Shown: in pieces, positions 9,871 to 18,184 of the stretch
Numbering within the stretch: position 1 is the stretch's first letter
Layout: every line of letters begins with the position of its first letter
Origin: Opitutia bacterium
GTDB taxonomy: Bacteria; Verrucomicrobiota; Verrucomicrobiia; Opitutales; UBA953
Direction of reading: 5' to 3'
Assembly: GCA_947453335.1 (NCBI GenBank)
Contig: CANGFP010000001.1
Span: forward strand, 1-64,000
DNA length: 64,000 nucleotides
Made by a program: the position numbers and the translations under genes
Notes under the pieces: model-generated
The model's input: only the letters and a program-made list of their open reading frames with translations
Told to the model about the DNA's origin: nothing
The model's database searches: none

Positions 9871-10491
9871 TTAGCGGGCGAGCTGCTTGACGGCGGCTTC
9901 GTTGAGGCGGCCGCGCGTGGCGTCGTCGAGGTTCTGCTCGAGGACCTTGGCGGCGGTTTCGACGACGAGGCGGGAGACTTCGCCACGGACTTCGGCGAGC
10001 ATCTTGACGCGGTCGGCTTCGATGGCGGCCTTGGCCTTGGCGACGACTTCGGCCTGGGCGGCGGCGGCTTCGGACTTGGCTGCTTCGACCGCGGCCTTGG
10101 CGGCGTTGCGGGCGTCGGCGAGGACCTTGGCGGCTTCGTCGGCGGCGGCGTTCAGCTTGGCGTCGGCGGCCTTCTGGGCTTCTGCGAGGCGCTGGGTCGC
10201 GGCCTGCGCGTCGGCGAGGCCCTTTTCGATGAGGCGGTTGCGTTCTTCCATCTGGCCGAGCGCCGGCTTGATGGCGAAGCGGTAGAGGACGAAGGCCAGC
10301 AGCGAGAAGTTGATCAGCTGGATGACGAGGTGCGGGCCATCGACGCCGAAGCTGCCGAAGAGCTGGATGATGGTCTCGACGGGGCCGTGCGCGGCGGGAG
10401 CGGCGTCATGGGCGGCGGGAGCGGCGGCGTGCGCGGCCTTGGCGGCTTCGTGCGCGGGTTCGGCGGCGAGGAGGGCGGAGAGGAAGGTCAT
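9871..10491 (-). CDS. atpF: F1Fo ATP synthase b subunit
   Basis: A 206-residue b subunit, the peripheral stalk dimer. A single membrane helix lies near residues 55-78 (LVIQLINFSLLAFVLYRFAI), followed by a long Ala/Glu/Lys-rich coiled coil. The first 40 residues are an unusual Ala-His-rich leader (repeated HEAAKAAHAAAPAAH type) ahead of the membrane helix; this is longer than in the typical 156-170 residue b subunit. The leader may partly be a signal-like or extra-cytoplasmic tail. Located between atpE and atpH. A hairpin precedes it (10544-10563). Confidence 0.94.
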   Translation of the reverse strand: MTFLSALLAAEPAHEAAKAAHAAAPAAHDAAPAAHGPVETIIQLFGSFGVDGPHLVIQLINFSLLAFVLYRFAIKPALGQMEERNRLIEKGLADAQAATQRLAEAQKAADAKLNAAADEAAKVLADARNAAKAAVEAAKSEAAAAQAEVVAKAKAAIEADRVKMLAEVRGEVSRLVVETAAKVLEQNLDDATRGRLNEAAVKQLAR

Positions 10492-10543
10492 GGTGAGGAC
10501 TTTGAAAGTGAGGTGATGATCTGCGCTGGGAAAGGGGATTGGC

Positions 10544-10563
10544 CGGACCCCTTACGGGGTCCG
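10544..10563 (-). terminator. Intercistronic hairpin between atpE and atpF
   Basis: CGGACCCC and CGGGGTCCG-type arms form a perfect 8-bp G+C stem with a TTAC loop. An outer ATTGGCC/GGCCAAT pair encloses it. It directly follows the atpE stop in the direction of transcription. It has no T-run, so it is more likely an mRNA-stabilising or partial-termination element than a full terminator. Confidence 0.55.
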
Positions 10564-10576
10564 ACCACCTGGCCAA

Positions 10577-10780
10577 TTACTTGGCGAGGAAGATCGCGTA
10601 GAACGCGACGGCTTCGGCGAGAGCCATGCCCAGGATGGACTGGACGAGGATCTTACCGGAGGCCTCAGGGTTGCGACCCACGGACTCGACGGCCTTGGCG
10701 CCGACGAGACCCACGCCGATGGCGGCAGCGAAGCAACCGACGGCGGCAGGGAGGGAACCAGTGATTTCAGCGATGATCAT
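10577..10780 (-). CDS. atpE: F1Fo ATP synthase c subunit (proteolipid ring)
   Basis: A 67-residue proteolipid with two membrane helices. Helix 1 contains AAIGVGLVGAKAVESVGR with the Gly-rich packing face, the polar loop is RNPEA, and helix 2 carries the ion-binding Glu in GMALAEAVAFYAIF. The start MIIAEITGS at 10780 was chosen; upstream codons encode no helix. The residue after the Glu is Ala rather than the Ser/Thr seen in sodium-binding c rings, and the helix 1 Gln is absent, so a proton-coupled enzyme is expected. Located between atpB and atpF, with a hairpin after its stop. Confidence 0.95.
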   Translation of the reverse strand: MIIAEITGSLPAAVGCFAAAIGVGLVGAKAVESVGRNPEASGKILVQSILGMALAEAVAFYAIFLAK

Positions 10781-10862
10781 GTGTGTTGTTGTTTTTGGTT
10801 TCTTCTCGGCGGGCCGCTTGGGGGACTCCCAGCAAATCACCCGCCTCGAAAGCGGAAAGGGC

Positions 10863-11708
10863 TCAGTGGGCGTGCTCCTCGTCGTGGCCACCTTCGTGGT
10901 TGCAGATGAGGCCGATGTAGACGGCGGAGAGCAGCGTGAAGACGAAGGCTTGGATGACGCCGACGAGGACTTCGAGCATGCCGGCGGCGGCGGGGATGAC
11001 GTAGGGGGCGATGCCGCCCAACGAGTGGATGAGGTTCTCGCCGCCGAAGACGTTGCCGTAGAGTCGGAACGAGAGGGAGATCAGGCGGAAGGCGATGGAG
11101 ACGACTTCGATGCCGCCGACGCCGACGAAGATGAAGCTGAGTAGGATCCACATCACCCAGCCGATCTCCTTGCGGTCCGACTTGTTGCCGAAGAGGTCGA
11201 AGATGAGGACCTTGAGGCCGGCGTAGCGCAGGACGAAGTAAGTCCAGGCGACGAACGAGATGACCGAAAGCGCGAGCGTGGTGTTGAGGTCGGAGTTGGC
11301 CGGACGGATCGCGTCAAGCCAGTGGCCTTCATGGTAATACTTGATCGTACCGACGCCGGGAAGGAGGCCGCTCCAGTTCATCAGGAGGATGAAGACGAAG
11401 AAGCCGCAGAGGAGGGGGAAGGTCTTGCCGATCATCTGCTTGCCGACGATCGGTTCAAGGGCGTCGCGCAGACCTTGGGCCATGCCTTCGACGACGGACT
11501 GGCCCTTGCCGGGGATGAGCTTCGGCGTGCCGACCGCGAGACGGACGGCGATGATGATCAGGGCCGCGATGATCCAGGTGGTGAGGATCGAGTTCGAGAT
11601 GGGATAGCCCGCGATGGTGAAGAGGTCGGTGGCCTTGGGGCTCACACCTTCGGAATTGGCGAAAACGAACGCCGGGGCAAAGAGACCAATGAGGGAAAGA
11701 GAGCGCAT
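10863..11708 (-). CDS. atpB: F1Fo ATP synthase a subunit
   Basis: A 281-residue membrane protein, the stator half-channel subunit. The essential Arg lies in SLSFRLYGNVFGGE, and the C-terminal helix is VIQAFVFTLLSAVYIGL. The N-terminus looks like a cleavable signal (MRSLSLIGLFAPAFVFA) before the first membrane helix. The C-terminus is a short His/Glu tail (CNHEGGHDEEHAH). It is the first gene of the atp operon; no atpI was found upstream. The 118-bp region up to pdxH should contain the operon promoter, but no convincing -35/-10 pair was identified. Confidence 0.96.
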   Translation of the reverse strand: MRSLSLIGLFAPAFVFANSEGVSPKATDLFTIAGYPISNSILTTWIIAALIIIAVRLAVGTPKLIPGKGQSVVEGMAQGLRDALEPIVGKQMIGKTFPLLCGFFVFILLMNWSGLLPGVGTIKYYHEGHWLDAIRPANSDLNTTLALSVISFVAWTYFVLRYAGLKVLIFDLFGNKSDRKEIGWVMWILLSFIFVGVGGIEVVSIAFRLISLSFRLYGNVFGGENLIHSLGGIAPYVIPAAAGMLEVLVGVIQAFVFTLLSAVYIGLICNHEGGHDEEHAH

Positions 11709-11826
11709 TAGACGCAGGAAAGGGTTTGTGAATGATTCCCAGCAGGATGGTCAACCACCTGCAGAGAACTCAGCCCAGAGTAAGCGACCAGAGGGGGCTT
11801 CATTAGCAACTCTAATCTAGGCCGGA

Positions 11827-12462
11827 CTAGGGTGCGAGGCGGCTGATTTGCCAGACGCCATCCTTCTTTATATAGAGGAAGCGATCGTGGAGGCGGTTTA
11901 GCCGGCCCTGCCAGAACTCGAAATGGTCAGGAATCACGCGGTATCCGCCCCAATTCTTGGGCTTCGGGACCTGGCCTTCGGGGTATTTGGCCTTCAATTC
12001 GGCCAATCGCGCCTCCAGATGCTGGCGGTCGGGGATGGTTTGGCTCTGATCCGAGGCCAAGGCGCCTAGCTGACTGCCATAGGGTCTGCGGGCAAAATAG
12101 GCCTGAGACTCTTCTTCGGAAGTCTTTACCACAGAGCCGCTTATGTGAACCTGTCGCTCCAGAGAGAACCAGGGGAAGACCAAGGCGACCCGGGCGTCCT
12201 TGGCCATGTGATCGCCCTTCCGGCTGTGGTAATTGGTAAAGAAGGAGAAGCCGCGCTCATCGGCGGACTTCAGCAGGACGGTGCGGGAGGTCGGCGCACC
12301 GGTCGCATCGACCGTGGAGAGGACCATCGCATTGGGTTCGTTGACGCCGGCGTCCTTGGCCTGATGGAACCAGGCCTTGAACTGCGCGAGGGGGCAATCG
12401 AGCAGCTCGTTCCGGTCGACGCCGTGGGTGGCGTATTCTTTGCGGAAATCCGAAAGGTCCAT
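11827..12462 (-). CDS. pdxH: Pyridoxamine/pyridoxine 5'-phosphate oxidase
   Basis: A 211-residue FMN-dependent oxidase that makes pyridoxal 5'-phosphate. Characteristic stretches are NAMVLSTVDATGAPTSRTVL with LLKSADERGFSFFTNY (FMN site), the RRPYGSQLGALASDQSQ block, and the C-terminal FWQGRLNRLHDR and ISRLAP signature. Length is typical (about 210-220). It reads in the same direction as the atp operon and ends 118 bp before atpB starts, but is probably independent. It diverges from rsmE across an 88-bp gap. Confidence 0.95.
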   Translation of the reverse strand: MDLSDFRKEYATHGVDRNELLDCPLAQFKAWFHQAKDAGVNEPNAMVLSTVDATGAPTSRTVLLKSADERGFSFFTNYHSRKGDHMAKDARVALVFPWFSLERQVHISGSVVKTSEEESQAYFARRPYGSQLGALASDQSQTIPDRQHLEARLAELKAKYPEGQVPKPKNWGGYRVIPDHFEFWQGRLNRLHDRFLYIKKDGVWQISRLAP

Positions 12463-12550
12463 GCGCGCAGACTACCCCGGACGGACACCACCGCAAGCGT
12501 AGCCTCCCTTCCCTCTCGCCACCCCCTCGTCGGGCTTCAGGTTAGAAGCC

Positions 12551-13288
12551 GTGAACCTCGTCCTGATTACGGAGCCTGAAGTCGGCGCCGGCCTTCCGTT
12601 GTCCGATGCGCGGACGACGCACCTGCTCGGGACCGTCGGGCTGCGCGTCGGCCAGACGTTCCACGTCGGCCTCGCCGGCGGACTCCGCGGGCTCGCGACG
12701 GTCACGTCCACCAGCCCGGCCCTGCGCTTCGACGTTGTCTTTGAAAAGTCCGTACAACCGCGCCTGCCGCTGACGGTGCTCATCGGCCTGCCGCGGCCGC
12801 AGACGGCCAAGAAGGTCCTGCACGACCTCGCCAGCCTCGGCGCCGCCCGGCTGGTCTTCTTCGAGGCCGAAAAGGGCGATCCGGGCTACGTCGCGAGTTC
12901 GCTGTGGAAAGACGGTGAATACCTCGAACATCTCCGGAAGGGCACCGAACAGGCGTGCTCGACGCTCGTCCCCGAGGTCGTCCGCACCTCGACCCTGGCC
13001 GAAGCGCTCGCGCTCGCCGCTGGCGCCGACTGGAAGGTGGCGCTCGATCCCTACGAGGCATCGGGCCCGCTCGGCGCGAGCCCGACGATGGCCGTGCATC
13101 AAGGCGCGCTGGCCGTGGGCCCGGAGCGCGGTTGGTCGGACAAGGAACGCGCGCAGCTCCGCGCCGCCGGCTTCTCGCTGCATCACCTCGGCGACCGCAT
13201 CCTCCGCGTCGAAGCGGCCTGCCTCGTCGGTGGCGCGCTCATGCTCGCGCAACTCCGCGCGTGGCAGTCGCACCGCGCAGTCGGTTGA
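12551..13288 (+). CDS. rsmE: 16S rRNA m3U1498 methyltransferase (RsmE)
   Basis: A 245-residue SPOUT-class methyltransferase. RPQTAKKVLHDLASLGA and KGTEQACSTLVPEV are diagnostic of the RsmE core. AVGPERGWSDKE and the knot GDRILRVEAACLVG bind S-adenosylmethionine. The enzyme methylates U1498 of 16S rRNA in the assembled small subunit. It starts with GTG at 12551. Its TGA abuts the stop of rsmD on the other strand in the shared palindrome TGATCA, so two small-subunit rRNA methyltransferases are encoded tail to tail. Confidence 0.92.
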   Translation: MNLVLITEPEVGAGLPLSDARTTHLLGTVGLRVGQTFHVGLAGGLRGLATVTSTSPALRFDVVFEKSVQPRLPLTVLIGLPRPQTAKKVLHDLASLGAARLVFFEAEKGDPGYVASSLWKDGEYLEHLRKGTEQACSTLVPEVVRTSTLAEALALAAGADWKVALDPYEASGPLGASPTMAVHQGALAVGPERGWSDKERAQLRAAGFSLHHLGDRILRVEAACLVGGALMLAQLRAWQSHRAVG

Positions 13289-13855
13289 TCACTCGCCGGC
13301 TTGGCGGACGAGGATGGAGGCCGCCGGCTGGCCCTTGCCCTTGCCGATGACCTTGCGCAGCTTCCAGCCCGCAGGCACGGGGACCTCGAAGCCGCCAGGG
13401 GCCTCGAGGATGACGCGTACGTGCTGACCGGGCGCGGCGGCCGCGACGGCGACGCCGGCGATCTCCTCCGCCCGCGTCTGCCAGAGTTCCCACGGCGGAT
13501 CCGCGAAGACGAGGTCGAAGGAACCAGCGCTGGCAACGAGCTTGGTCGCATCGCCGGCGATCGCGGTGAAGGGCAACGTCGCGACGCCCATGGACTTCGC
13601 GACCGCGGCGGCGTTCGCCTGCAGGTCGGCGCCGGCATGCAGGTCGACGCACGTGGCGGCGGCCGCTCCGCGGCTCAGCGACTCGAGGCCGTACGCGCCG
13701 GTGCCGGCGAAGAGGTCGAGCACCTGCGTGCCGGGAACGAAGGCCGCCAGCGAGTTGAAGACGGCCTCGCGGATGTAATCCGTGGCCGGACGCACCCCGC
13801 CCTTCGCGGGGACGCGAAGCGGGATCCCTCGGGCTCGGCCACCGGTGACGCGCAT
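13289..13855 (-). CDS. rsmD: 16S rRNA m2G966 methyltransferase (RsmD)
   Basis: A 188-residue class I methyltransferase. The start at 13855 (MRVTGGRARGIPL) matches the family. RPATDYIREAVFNSL precedes the SAM loop VLDLFAGTGAYGLESLSRG, and the catalytic FADPPW motif lies near residue 118. It methylates G966 of 16S rRNA. It follows the glycosylase gene fpg by 31 bp on the same strand, a common pairing, and ends against rsmE with no intergenic base. Confidence 0.92.
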   Translation of the reverse strand: MRVTGGRARGIPLRVPAKGGVRPATDYIREAVFNSLAAFVPGTQVLDLFAGTGAYGLESLSRGAAAATCVDLHAGADLQANAAAVAKSMGVATLPFTAIAGDATKLVASAGSFDLVFADPPWELWQTRAEEIAGVAVAAAAPGQHVRVILEAPGGFEVPVPAGWKLRKVIGKGKGQPAASILVRQAGE

Positions 13856-13886
13856 GCCCGCAAGGTTCCTCCGCGCGCGACCGAGG

Positions 13887-14702
13887 TCAACGGCGTTCCG
13901 CGCCAAGGCGCTGGCGCGCCGGCGACCAGCACGTGGTGCGCCCGCCGACCTCCTCGCGTCGCAACGGCTGCTTCGCGCGAGGACAACGCCCGCCGTCGGC
14001 CCAGCGGTGGTTGAACAACCAGGTCGCGGGAGGGTCCGACCAATCCTTCGCGATGACGCGCATCGCGTCCGCGCAGACCTCGCGGAGCGTCCGGTGCAGC
14101 TTCCGGACCGCGGCCGGGCCGAAGTCGCCGGCCTTCGCCTGCGGATGGAAGCCGGCGCGCCACAGCACCTCGTCGGCCATCCAGTTGCCGATGCCCGGGA
14201 ACCGTTCCTGCATCAGGAGGACCGCCTTGATCGACGTGCGGGCGCGACGGCGGAGGAAAGCGGAGACGACGCCGACGGTGAACCCGTCGGAGAGGATGGC
14301 GGGCGGGATCTTCTCCCACCACGGCGGTGCGCCCGGTCCGGGCCAGAACTGGATGCGCCCGAACTGGCGAGGGTCGACGAAGACCAGCCGCTTCCCGTCG
14401 GTCATCTCCAAGACGAAGTGGTCGTGCTTGGTGGGCTCGCGCTCCGCGTCGCCGCACTCGAGGCGGCCCGACATCCCGAGGTGCACGCCCAGCCAGGCGC
14501 CGCCGGCGAACCGGAAGGCCATCTGCTTCGCCGCGGCCTGCGAACCCAGCAGCTTGCGGCCGACGAGCGCGTCGGCCAACGCCTCCACATCGACCCCGCG
14601 GCCGATCCGCGCGCGGCGGTTCAGGTGGACGGCGCGCACCGTGCGACCCACGCCGGGATTCCACCTTCGGCGGAAATAATCGACTTCGGCGAGCTCGGGC
14701 AT
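13887..14702 (-). CDS. Formamidopyrimidine-DNA glycosylase family protein with degenerate zinc finger
   Basis: A 271-residue Fpg/Nei family base-excision glycosylase. The N-terminus MPELAEVDYF supplies the catalytic Pro2 and Glu3. The Lys in AAAKQMAFRF, the LGVHLGMSGRL strand, DPRQFGRI and the helix-two-turn-helix PGIGNWMADEVLWRAGFHP are all present. The C-terminal finger normally has four Cys (CPxC...CPxCQ). Here it reads RCPRAK...GGRTTCWSPARQ, keeping one of the four positions, so zinc binding should be lost while the GGRTT loop is retained. The start was placed at the PELAEV methionine. It precedes rsmD in a likely two-gene operon. Confidence 0.9.
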   Translation of the reverse strand: MPELAEVDYFRRRWNPGVGRTVRAVHLNRRARIGRGVDVEALADALVGRKLLGSQAAAKQMAFRFAGGAWLGVHLGMSGRLECGDAEREPTKHDHFVLEMTDGKRLVFVDPRQFGRIQFWPGPGAPPWWEKIPPAILSDGFTVGVVSAFLRRRARTSIKAVLLMQERFPGIGNWMADEVLWRAGFHPQAKAGDFGPAAVRKLHRTLREVCADAMRVIAKDWSDPPATWLFNHRWADGGRCPRAKQPLRREEVGGRTTCWSPARQRLGAERR

Positions 14703-14749
14703 CGTTTGGAGTTCACTACGCAAAGCGGTTCCCGTAGTTTCGCAAGACG

Positions 14750-17005
14750 ATGACCCTGCTTCGTCCGTTTCTGGTCCTCCTCTGCGGCGCCGCGTTGGCG
14801 CAGGCCGCGGAAGCCGTCCCCACCGGCGCCGGTTCCTACTACAAAGGACTGCCCGACGGCGCGAAGGGTCCGCCCGTGAAGCCCTTCCTGGCGGAAGGCG
14901 TAACCGGCCCCGTGCCGACGAACACCTGGTGGAGCTCGCTGGCCTGGCTGCCGCTGTCGGAGACGATGTTCCCCCACCCGTTCTCGGTGAAGGCCACGAA
15001 GGAAGGCCTCGCGCTGAACTATCCCGGCGCCCACCTCGGCGCGAACAAGCACGCCATCGTCGGCATGGGCGGCAGCGACCTCGTCCTGGGTCATACGGCC
15101 CTCGCGACCTTCGAGGAGGCGCGCGTGGCCGGCTGGAGCGATTTCTTCGTGACCGCGCAGCTGGGCGAGCCCACCCGCGGACTCAAGGCCACGTTCGGCC
15201 ACGGTTCGCCGTTCGTCTTCGCGGAATACGCCGGCGGCGAACCTGCCGTGCTCTTCAAGGGCGCGCCCACCATCCTCGAAGGCGAGAACGGTAAATCGGC
15301 CACCGTCCTCGTGAAGGTCGCTGACCGCATCTACGGGCTTTATGCGCCCACGGGTTCGACCTGGAGTGGGTTCGGCTCCACCCGGCTCGTCGCGCAGACG
15401 CGCGGCAAGGCCTACTTCTCCGTCGCCGTCCTGCCCGACGACAAGCCCGAGACCCGCGCGCTCTTCCAGTCCTTCGCCCACACGCACGTCACGGGCTCGC
15501 AGGCCAGCTGGACCTACGACCAGGCCGGCGGCAAGGTGACCACGCGCTACGCGTTCCGCACGGTGGCGAAGGAAGGCGCCGACCAAGGCACCCTCTTCGC
15601 GCTGTACCCGCACCAATGGCGCGAAGCGCACGCCGACTTCACCGGCCAGACCTACGGCAGCGTGCGCGGCCCGATGCGGCTGGCCAAGGGCGCGGCCTTC
15701 CAAAGCGTCGCGACGCTGCCGCCGCTGCTCCCCGCCCTGCCGCTGCCGCCCAACGCCGACCGGTCGCTGCTCAATCAGCGCCTGGCCGCCGACCTCGCGG
15801 GCACGCCGCAGCTGAGCGGCGACACCTACTGGCTCGGCAAGCAGCTCGGCAAGTGGGCCACCTTGCTGCCGATCGCCGAGCAGCTCGCGGACCAGGAAGC
15901 CGCGGCGGAATGCGAACGACGCCTCAAGGGCGCGCTCGAGAACTTCCTCACCGTGCGCGCGTTCGACGGCAAGCCGAAGCAGACTTCGGTCTTCGCCTAT
16001 GAACCGGACTGGGGGACCCTCATCGGCTACCCCGCGAGCTTCGGCAGCGACCAGGAGCTGAACGACCACCATTTCCACTACGGCTATTTCCTGCATGCGG
16101 CGGCGGAGCTGGCGCGACGCGACCCGGAGTGGACCCGGAAGTGGCTGCCGATGGTGCGGCTCATCGCGCGCGACATCGCGAGCGGCGACCGGCGCGACCC
16201 CCTCTTCCCTTACCTGCGCTGCTTCGACGTGTACGCCGGCCATTCGTGGGCGAGCGGCCACGGCAAGTTCGGCGACGGCAACAACCAGGAATCCTCCAGC
16301 GAATCGATCAACGCGTGGTACGGCCTGCTCATGCTCGCCGAGGCCATCGGCGACAAGGAGCTGCGTGACCAGGCGGCCTGGCTCCTCGCGACCGAAGTCT
16401 CCGCCATCGAGGACTACTGGTTCAACGTCCACGGCGATCTCTTCCCGAAGGGCTACCCCGCCAGCGTCGTCACCATGGTCTGGGGCGGCAAGGGCGCCAA
16501 CGCGACGTGGTTCGACGCCAACCCGCAGTCCGTCCACGGCATCAACTTCCTGCCGGTCACCGGCGGCTCGCTCTACCTCGGCCGGTTCCCCGCTTATGCG
16601 CGGCGCAACCACACCGCGCTCGTCGCGGAGCTCGCGGACTTCCGCGGCGCGGCGAAGAAGGCCGTCCCCGCGCAGGCGCCGTTCGACCACTGGGCAGACA
16701 TCCTCTGGATGCAGCAGGCGACCTTCGACGCCGCCGGCGCGCAGGCCAGCTGGGCGAAGCGTCCGGCGACGTTCAAACCGGAAGCCGGCAACAGCCTGAC
16801 GCAGACCGAACTCTGGCTCCAGGCCTTCGCGGCGCTGGGTGCGATCGACTCAAGCGTGAGCGCCGACACGCCGTTCGCGGCGACGTTCACCAAGAACGGC
16901 AAGCGCAGCTACGTTGCCTGGAACCTCACCGACAAACCCGTCACGGTGACGTTCTCCGACCGCACGCAGCTGAGCTGCCCGCCGAAGGGCTTGGCGTCGA
17001 AGTAA
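14750..17005 (+). CDS. Secreted GH81 endo-beta-1,3-glucanase (laminarinase)
   Basis: A 751-residue protein with a clear signal peptide (MTLLRPFLVLLCGAALAQA, cleavage near residue 20). The GH81 hallmarks are there: VPTNTWWSSLAW near the N-terminus, then ELNDHHFHYGYFL (about residue 435-447) with the catalytic Asp. HSWASGHGKFGDGNNQES and SSESINAWYG (about 495-525) carry the acidic pair. The usual domains (beta-sandwich, alpha/beta, alpha/alpha-barrel) account for most of the length; the last 60 residues look like a small beta C-terminal extension. The family cleaves beta-1,3-glucans such as laminarin or curdlan outside the cytoplasm. It stands alone, divergent from fpg (47-bp gap). Confidence 0.92.
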   Translation: MTLLRPFLVLLCGAALAQAAEAVPTGAGSYYKGLPDGAKGPPVKPFLAEGVTGPVPTNTWWSSLAWLPLSETMFPHPFSVKATKEGLALNYPGAHLGANKHAIVGMGGSDLVLGHTALATFEEARVAGWSDFFVTAQLGEPTRGLKATFGHGSPFVFAEYAGGEPAVLFKGAPTILEGENGKSATVLVKVADRIYGLYAPTGSTWSGFGSTRLVAQTRGKAYFSVAVLPDDKPETRALFQSFAHTHVTGSQASWTYDQAGGKVTTRYAFRTVAKEGADQGTLFALYPHQWREAHADFTGQTYGSVRGPMRLAKGAAFQSVATLPPLLPALPLPPNADRSLLNQRLAADLAGTPQLSGDTYWLGKQLGKWATLLPIAEQLADQEAAAECERRLKGALENFLTVRAFDGKPKQTSVFAYEPDWGTLIGYPASFGSDQELNDHHFHYGYFLHAAAELARRDPEWTRKWLPMVRLIARDIASGDRRDPLFPYLRCFDVYAGHSWASGHGKFGDGNNQESSSESINAWYGLLMLAEAIGDKELRDQAAWLLATEVSAIEDYWFNVHGDLFPKGYPASVVTMVWGGKGANATWFDANPQSVHGINFLPVTGGSLYLGRFPAYARRNHTALVAELADFRGAAKKAVPAQAPFDHWADILWMQQATFDAAGAQASWAKRPATFKPEAGNSLTQTELWLQAFAALGAIDSSVSADTPFAATFTKNGKRSYVAWNLTDKPVTVTFSDRTQLSCPPKGLASK

Positions 17006-17112
17006 GCCTAAAAAGCCTCATCCTACCGGGCATCTAGCCCCTTCCGTCTGTCGATTTTTGCTCAACCTCGGCGGATTGGTCGGGTCGGCATGGGTTTTGC
17101 TCCACGCTAGGC

Positions 17113-17403
17113 ATGGTCAACAACCTGCCGATCATCCTGCTGCTCTTCCGCACTTGGGCGTTCATGCTGCTCTGCATGCTCACCGCCGCGACGGCGCAGG
17201 CGCATCCCGGCCACGAAGGCCATGAGGACGGCGATCCGTTCACCTGGACCTTCGACCACCTCGCCAAGAACCCTTGGGCGACCCTGCTCTGCGCGGCCAC
17301 CGTCCTGGTCGTCGTCTGGCTCGCCATTCGCCTGGTCGCCGCCAAGCAACGACAAGCTAAGGTCGCCGCAGCGGGCAGCCCAGTCGCGGGTACGCTTTCC
17401 TGA
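17113..17403 (+). CDS. Small His-rich membrane protein, unknown
   Basis: A 96-residue protein with an N-terminal hydrophobic signal-like helix ending near AQA. It is followed by a metal-binding-looking AHPGHEGHEDGD stretch, then one membrane helix (ATLLCAATVLVVVWLAIRLV) and a short basic tail. The HPGH motif resembles the periplasmic start of HupE/UreJ-type nickel permeases, but the protein has only one further helix, so it is not that permease. Its 3' end overlaps the convergent ureD by 47 bp. Context suggests, but does not prove, a link to nickel or urease. Confidence 0.6.
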   Translation: MVNNLPIILLLFRTWAFMLLCMLTAATAQAHPGHEGHEDGDPFTWTFDHLAKNPWATLLCAATVLVVVWLAIRLVAAKQRQAKVAAAGSPVAGTLS

Positions 17404-18184
17404 GGACTTCGCGGATGGCCGTCAGGCCATCCCGCATGCGCAACGGACCGTCGGCCACGAGGCGGATGCTCCAAGCCGGGCCCGGCAACGCGGTGACACC
17501 GACCCAGAGTCCCGCGCGGTGGAGAGCCCTGATCTGGTCGCGCCAGACCGGCGCGCTTTCGGCTTCCGGCAACACGAGCAACAAGTTGCCGAAGCAGGCG
17601 CCCGCTCCGGTGCCGTGCAGCTCCGAAAGCGTCCGCAAGGATTCGCCGGTCTGGTCGAAACGTTCACGGAGCACGAGGGTGCCGGCGACGCGGACGCTCA
17701 GCCCTAGGACCAGCCGCTGCCATTGCCAGGCCTCCCCGTGGGCCAAACGTCCAGGCATGAGCTGATCGACGAGCAGGAGCCCGCCGCCGGCCGCCACGGA
17801 AACCTCCGTCTCCTGATGGAAGCGCGAGCCGCGATGCGGGACCAGCGGCTCCGGCATCACCTCCAGCCAAGCGTCGGCCGCCACGGTCCAGCGCTGCCGG
17901 CTCGTGGCGGACGCGCCATCTTCCATCCGGAAAACCCGGGTCGCGCTCGGCGTCGAGACCAGGACCGCGCCACCCGGTCCGACCTCGACGTCCGAACGCA
18001 ACGCGTCTCCGGCGAGGATGCCTGCGGTGGGGTTCACGACCTGCACATGGAGGACTCCCGCGTCGGGGTCCCAGTGCGGTTTGCTCAGATGGAACGGCGC
18101 CTGGAAGAACTGTTCGGCCACGACGGTGCGCCCGTCCGCCGCACGGACCACGCGAAGGCCGAGCCGTCCTTCCAGCACGCTCAT
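17357..18184 (-). CDS. ureD: Urease accessory protein UreD (UreH)
   Basis: A 275-residue UreD, the scaffold that binds apo-urease and channels nickel from UreG. Recognisable segments are [15 protein letters not shown]-like ([14 protein letters not shown]), [26 protein letters not shown] and [12 protein letters not shown]. It is the last gene of the urea cluster and overlaps ureG by 4 bp (ATGA). Placing ureD last rather than first differs from the Klebsiella order ureDABCEFG. Its 3' end overlaps a convergent small membrane-protein gene. Confidence 0.93.
   Translation of the reverse strand: MSVLEGRLGLRVVRAADGRTVVAEQFFQAPFHLSKPHWDPDAGVLHVQVVNPTAGILAGDALRSDVEVGPGGAVLVSTPSATRVFRMEDGASATSRQRWTVAADAWLEVMPEPLVPHRGSRFHQETEVSVAAGGGLLLVDQLMPGRLAHGEAWQWQRLVLGLSVRVAGTLVLRERFDQTGESLRTLSELHGTGAGACFGNLLLVLPEAESAPVWRDQIRALHRAGLWVGVTALPGPAWSIRLVADGPLRMRDGLTAIREVLRKAYPRLGCPLRRP

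Noticed and set aside
10577-10780. Sodium-coupled ATP synthase
   Set aside because: The c subunit lacks the Ser/Thr after the ion-binding Glu and the Gln in helix 1 expected for sodium binding.
14706-14723. Possible sigma-54 promoter before the GH81 gene (GG-N10-GC)
   Set aside because: Spacing fits but the -24 element is TTGGAGTT rather than TTGGCACG, so it is too weak to claim.
14621-16690. Long open frame antisense to the GH81 gene
   Set aside because: High G+C keeps antisense frames open; the translation is Arg/Gly/Val/Glu-rich with no motif, while the plus strand encodes a complete GH81 enzyme. The same reasoning applied to long antisense frames over ureC, purF, mnmE and lysA.
17113-17403. 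HupE/UreJ nickel permease
   Set aside because: Only one membrane helix follows the HPGH segment; the permease has several.
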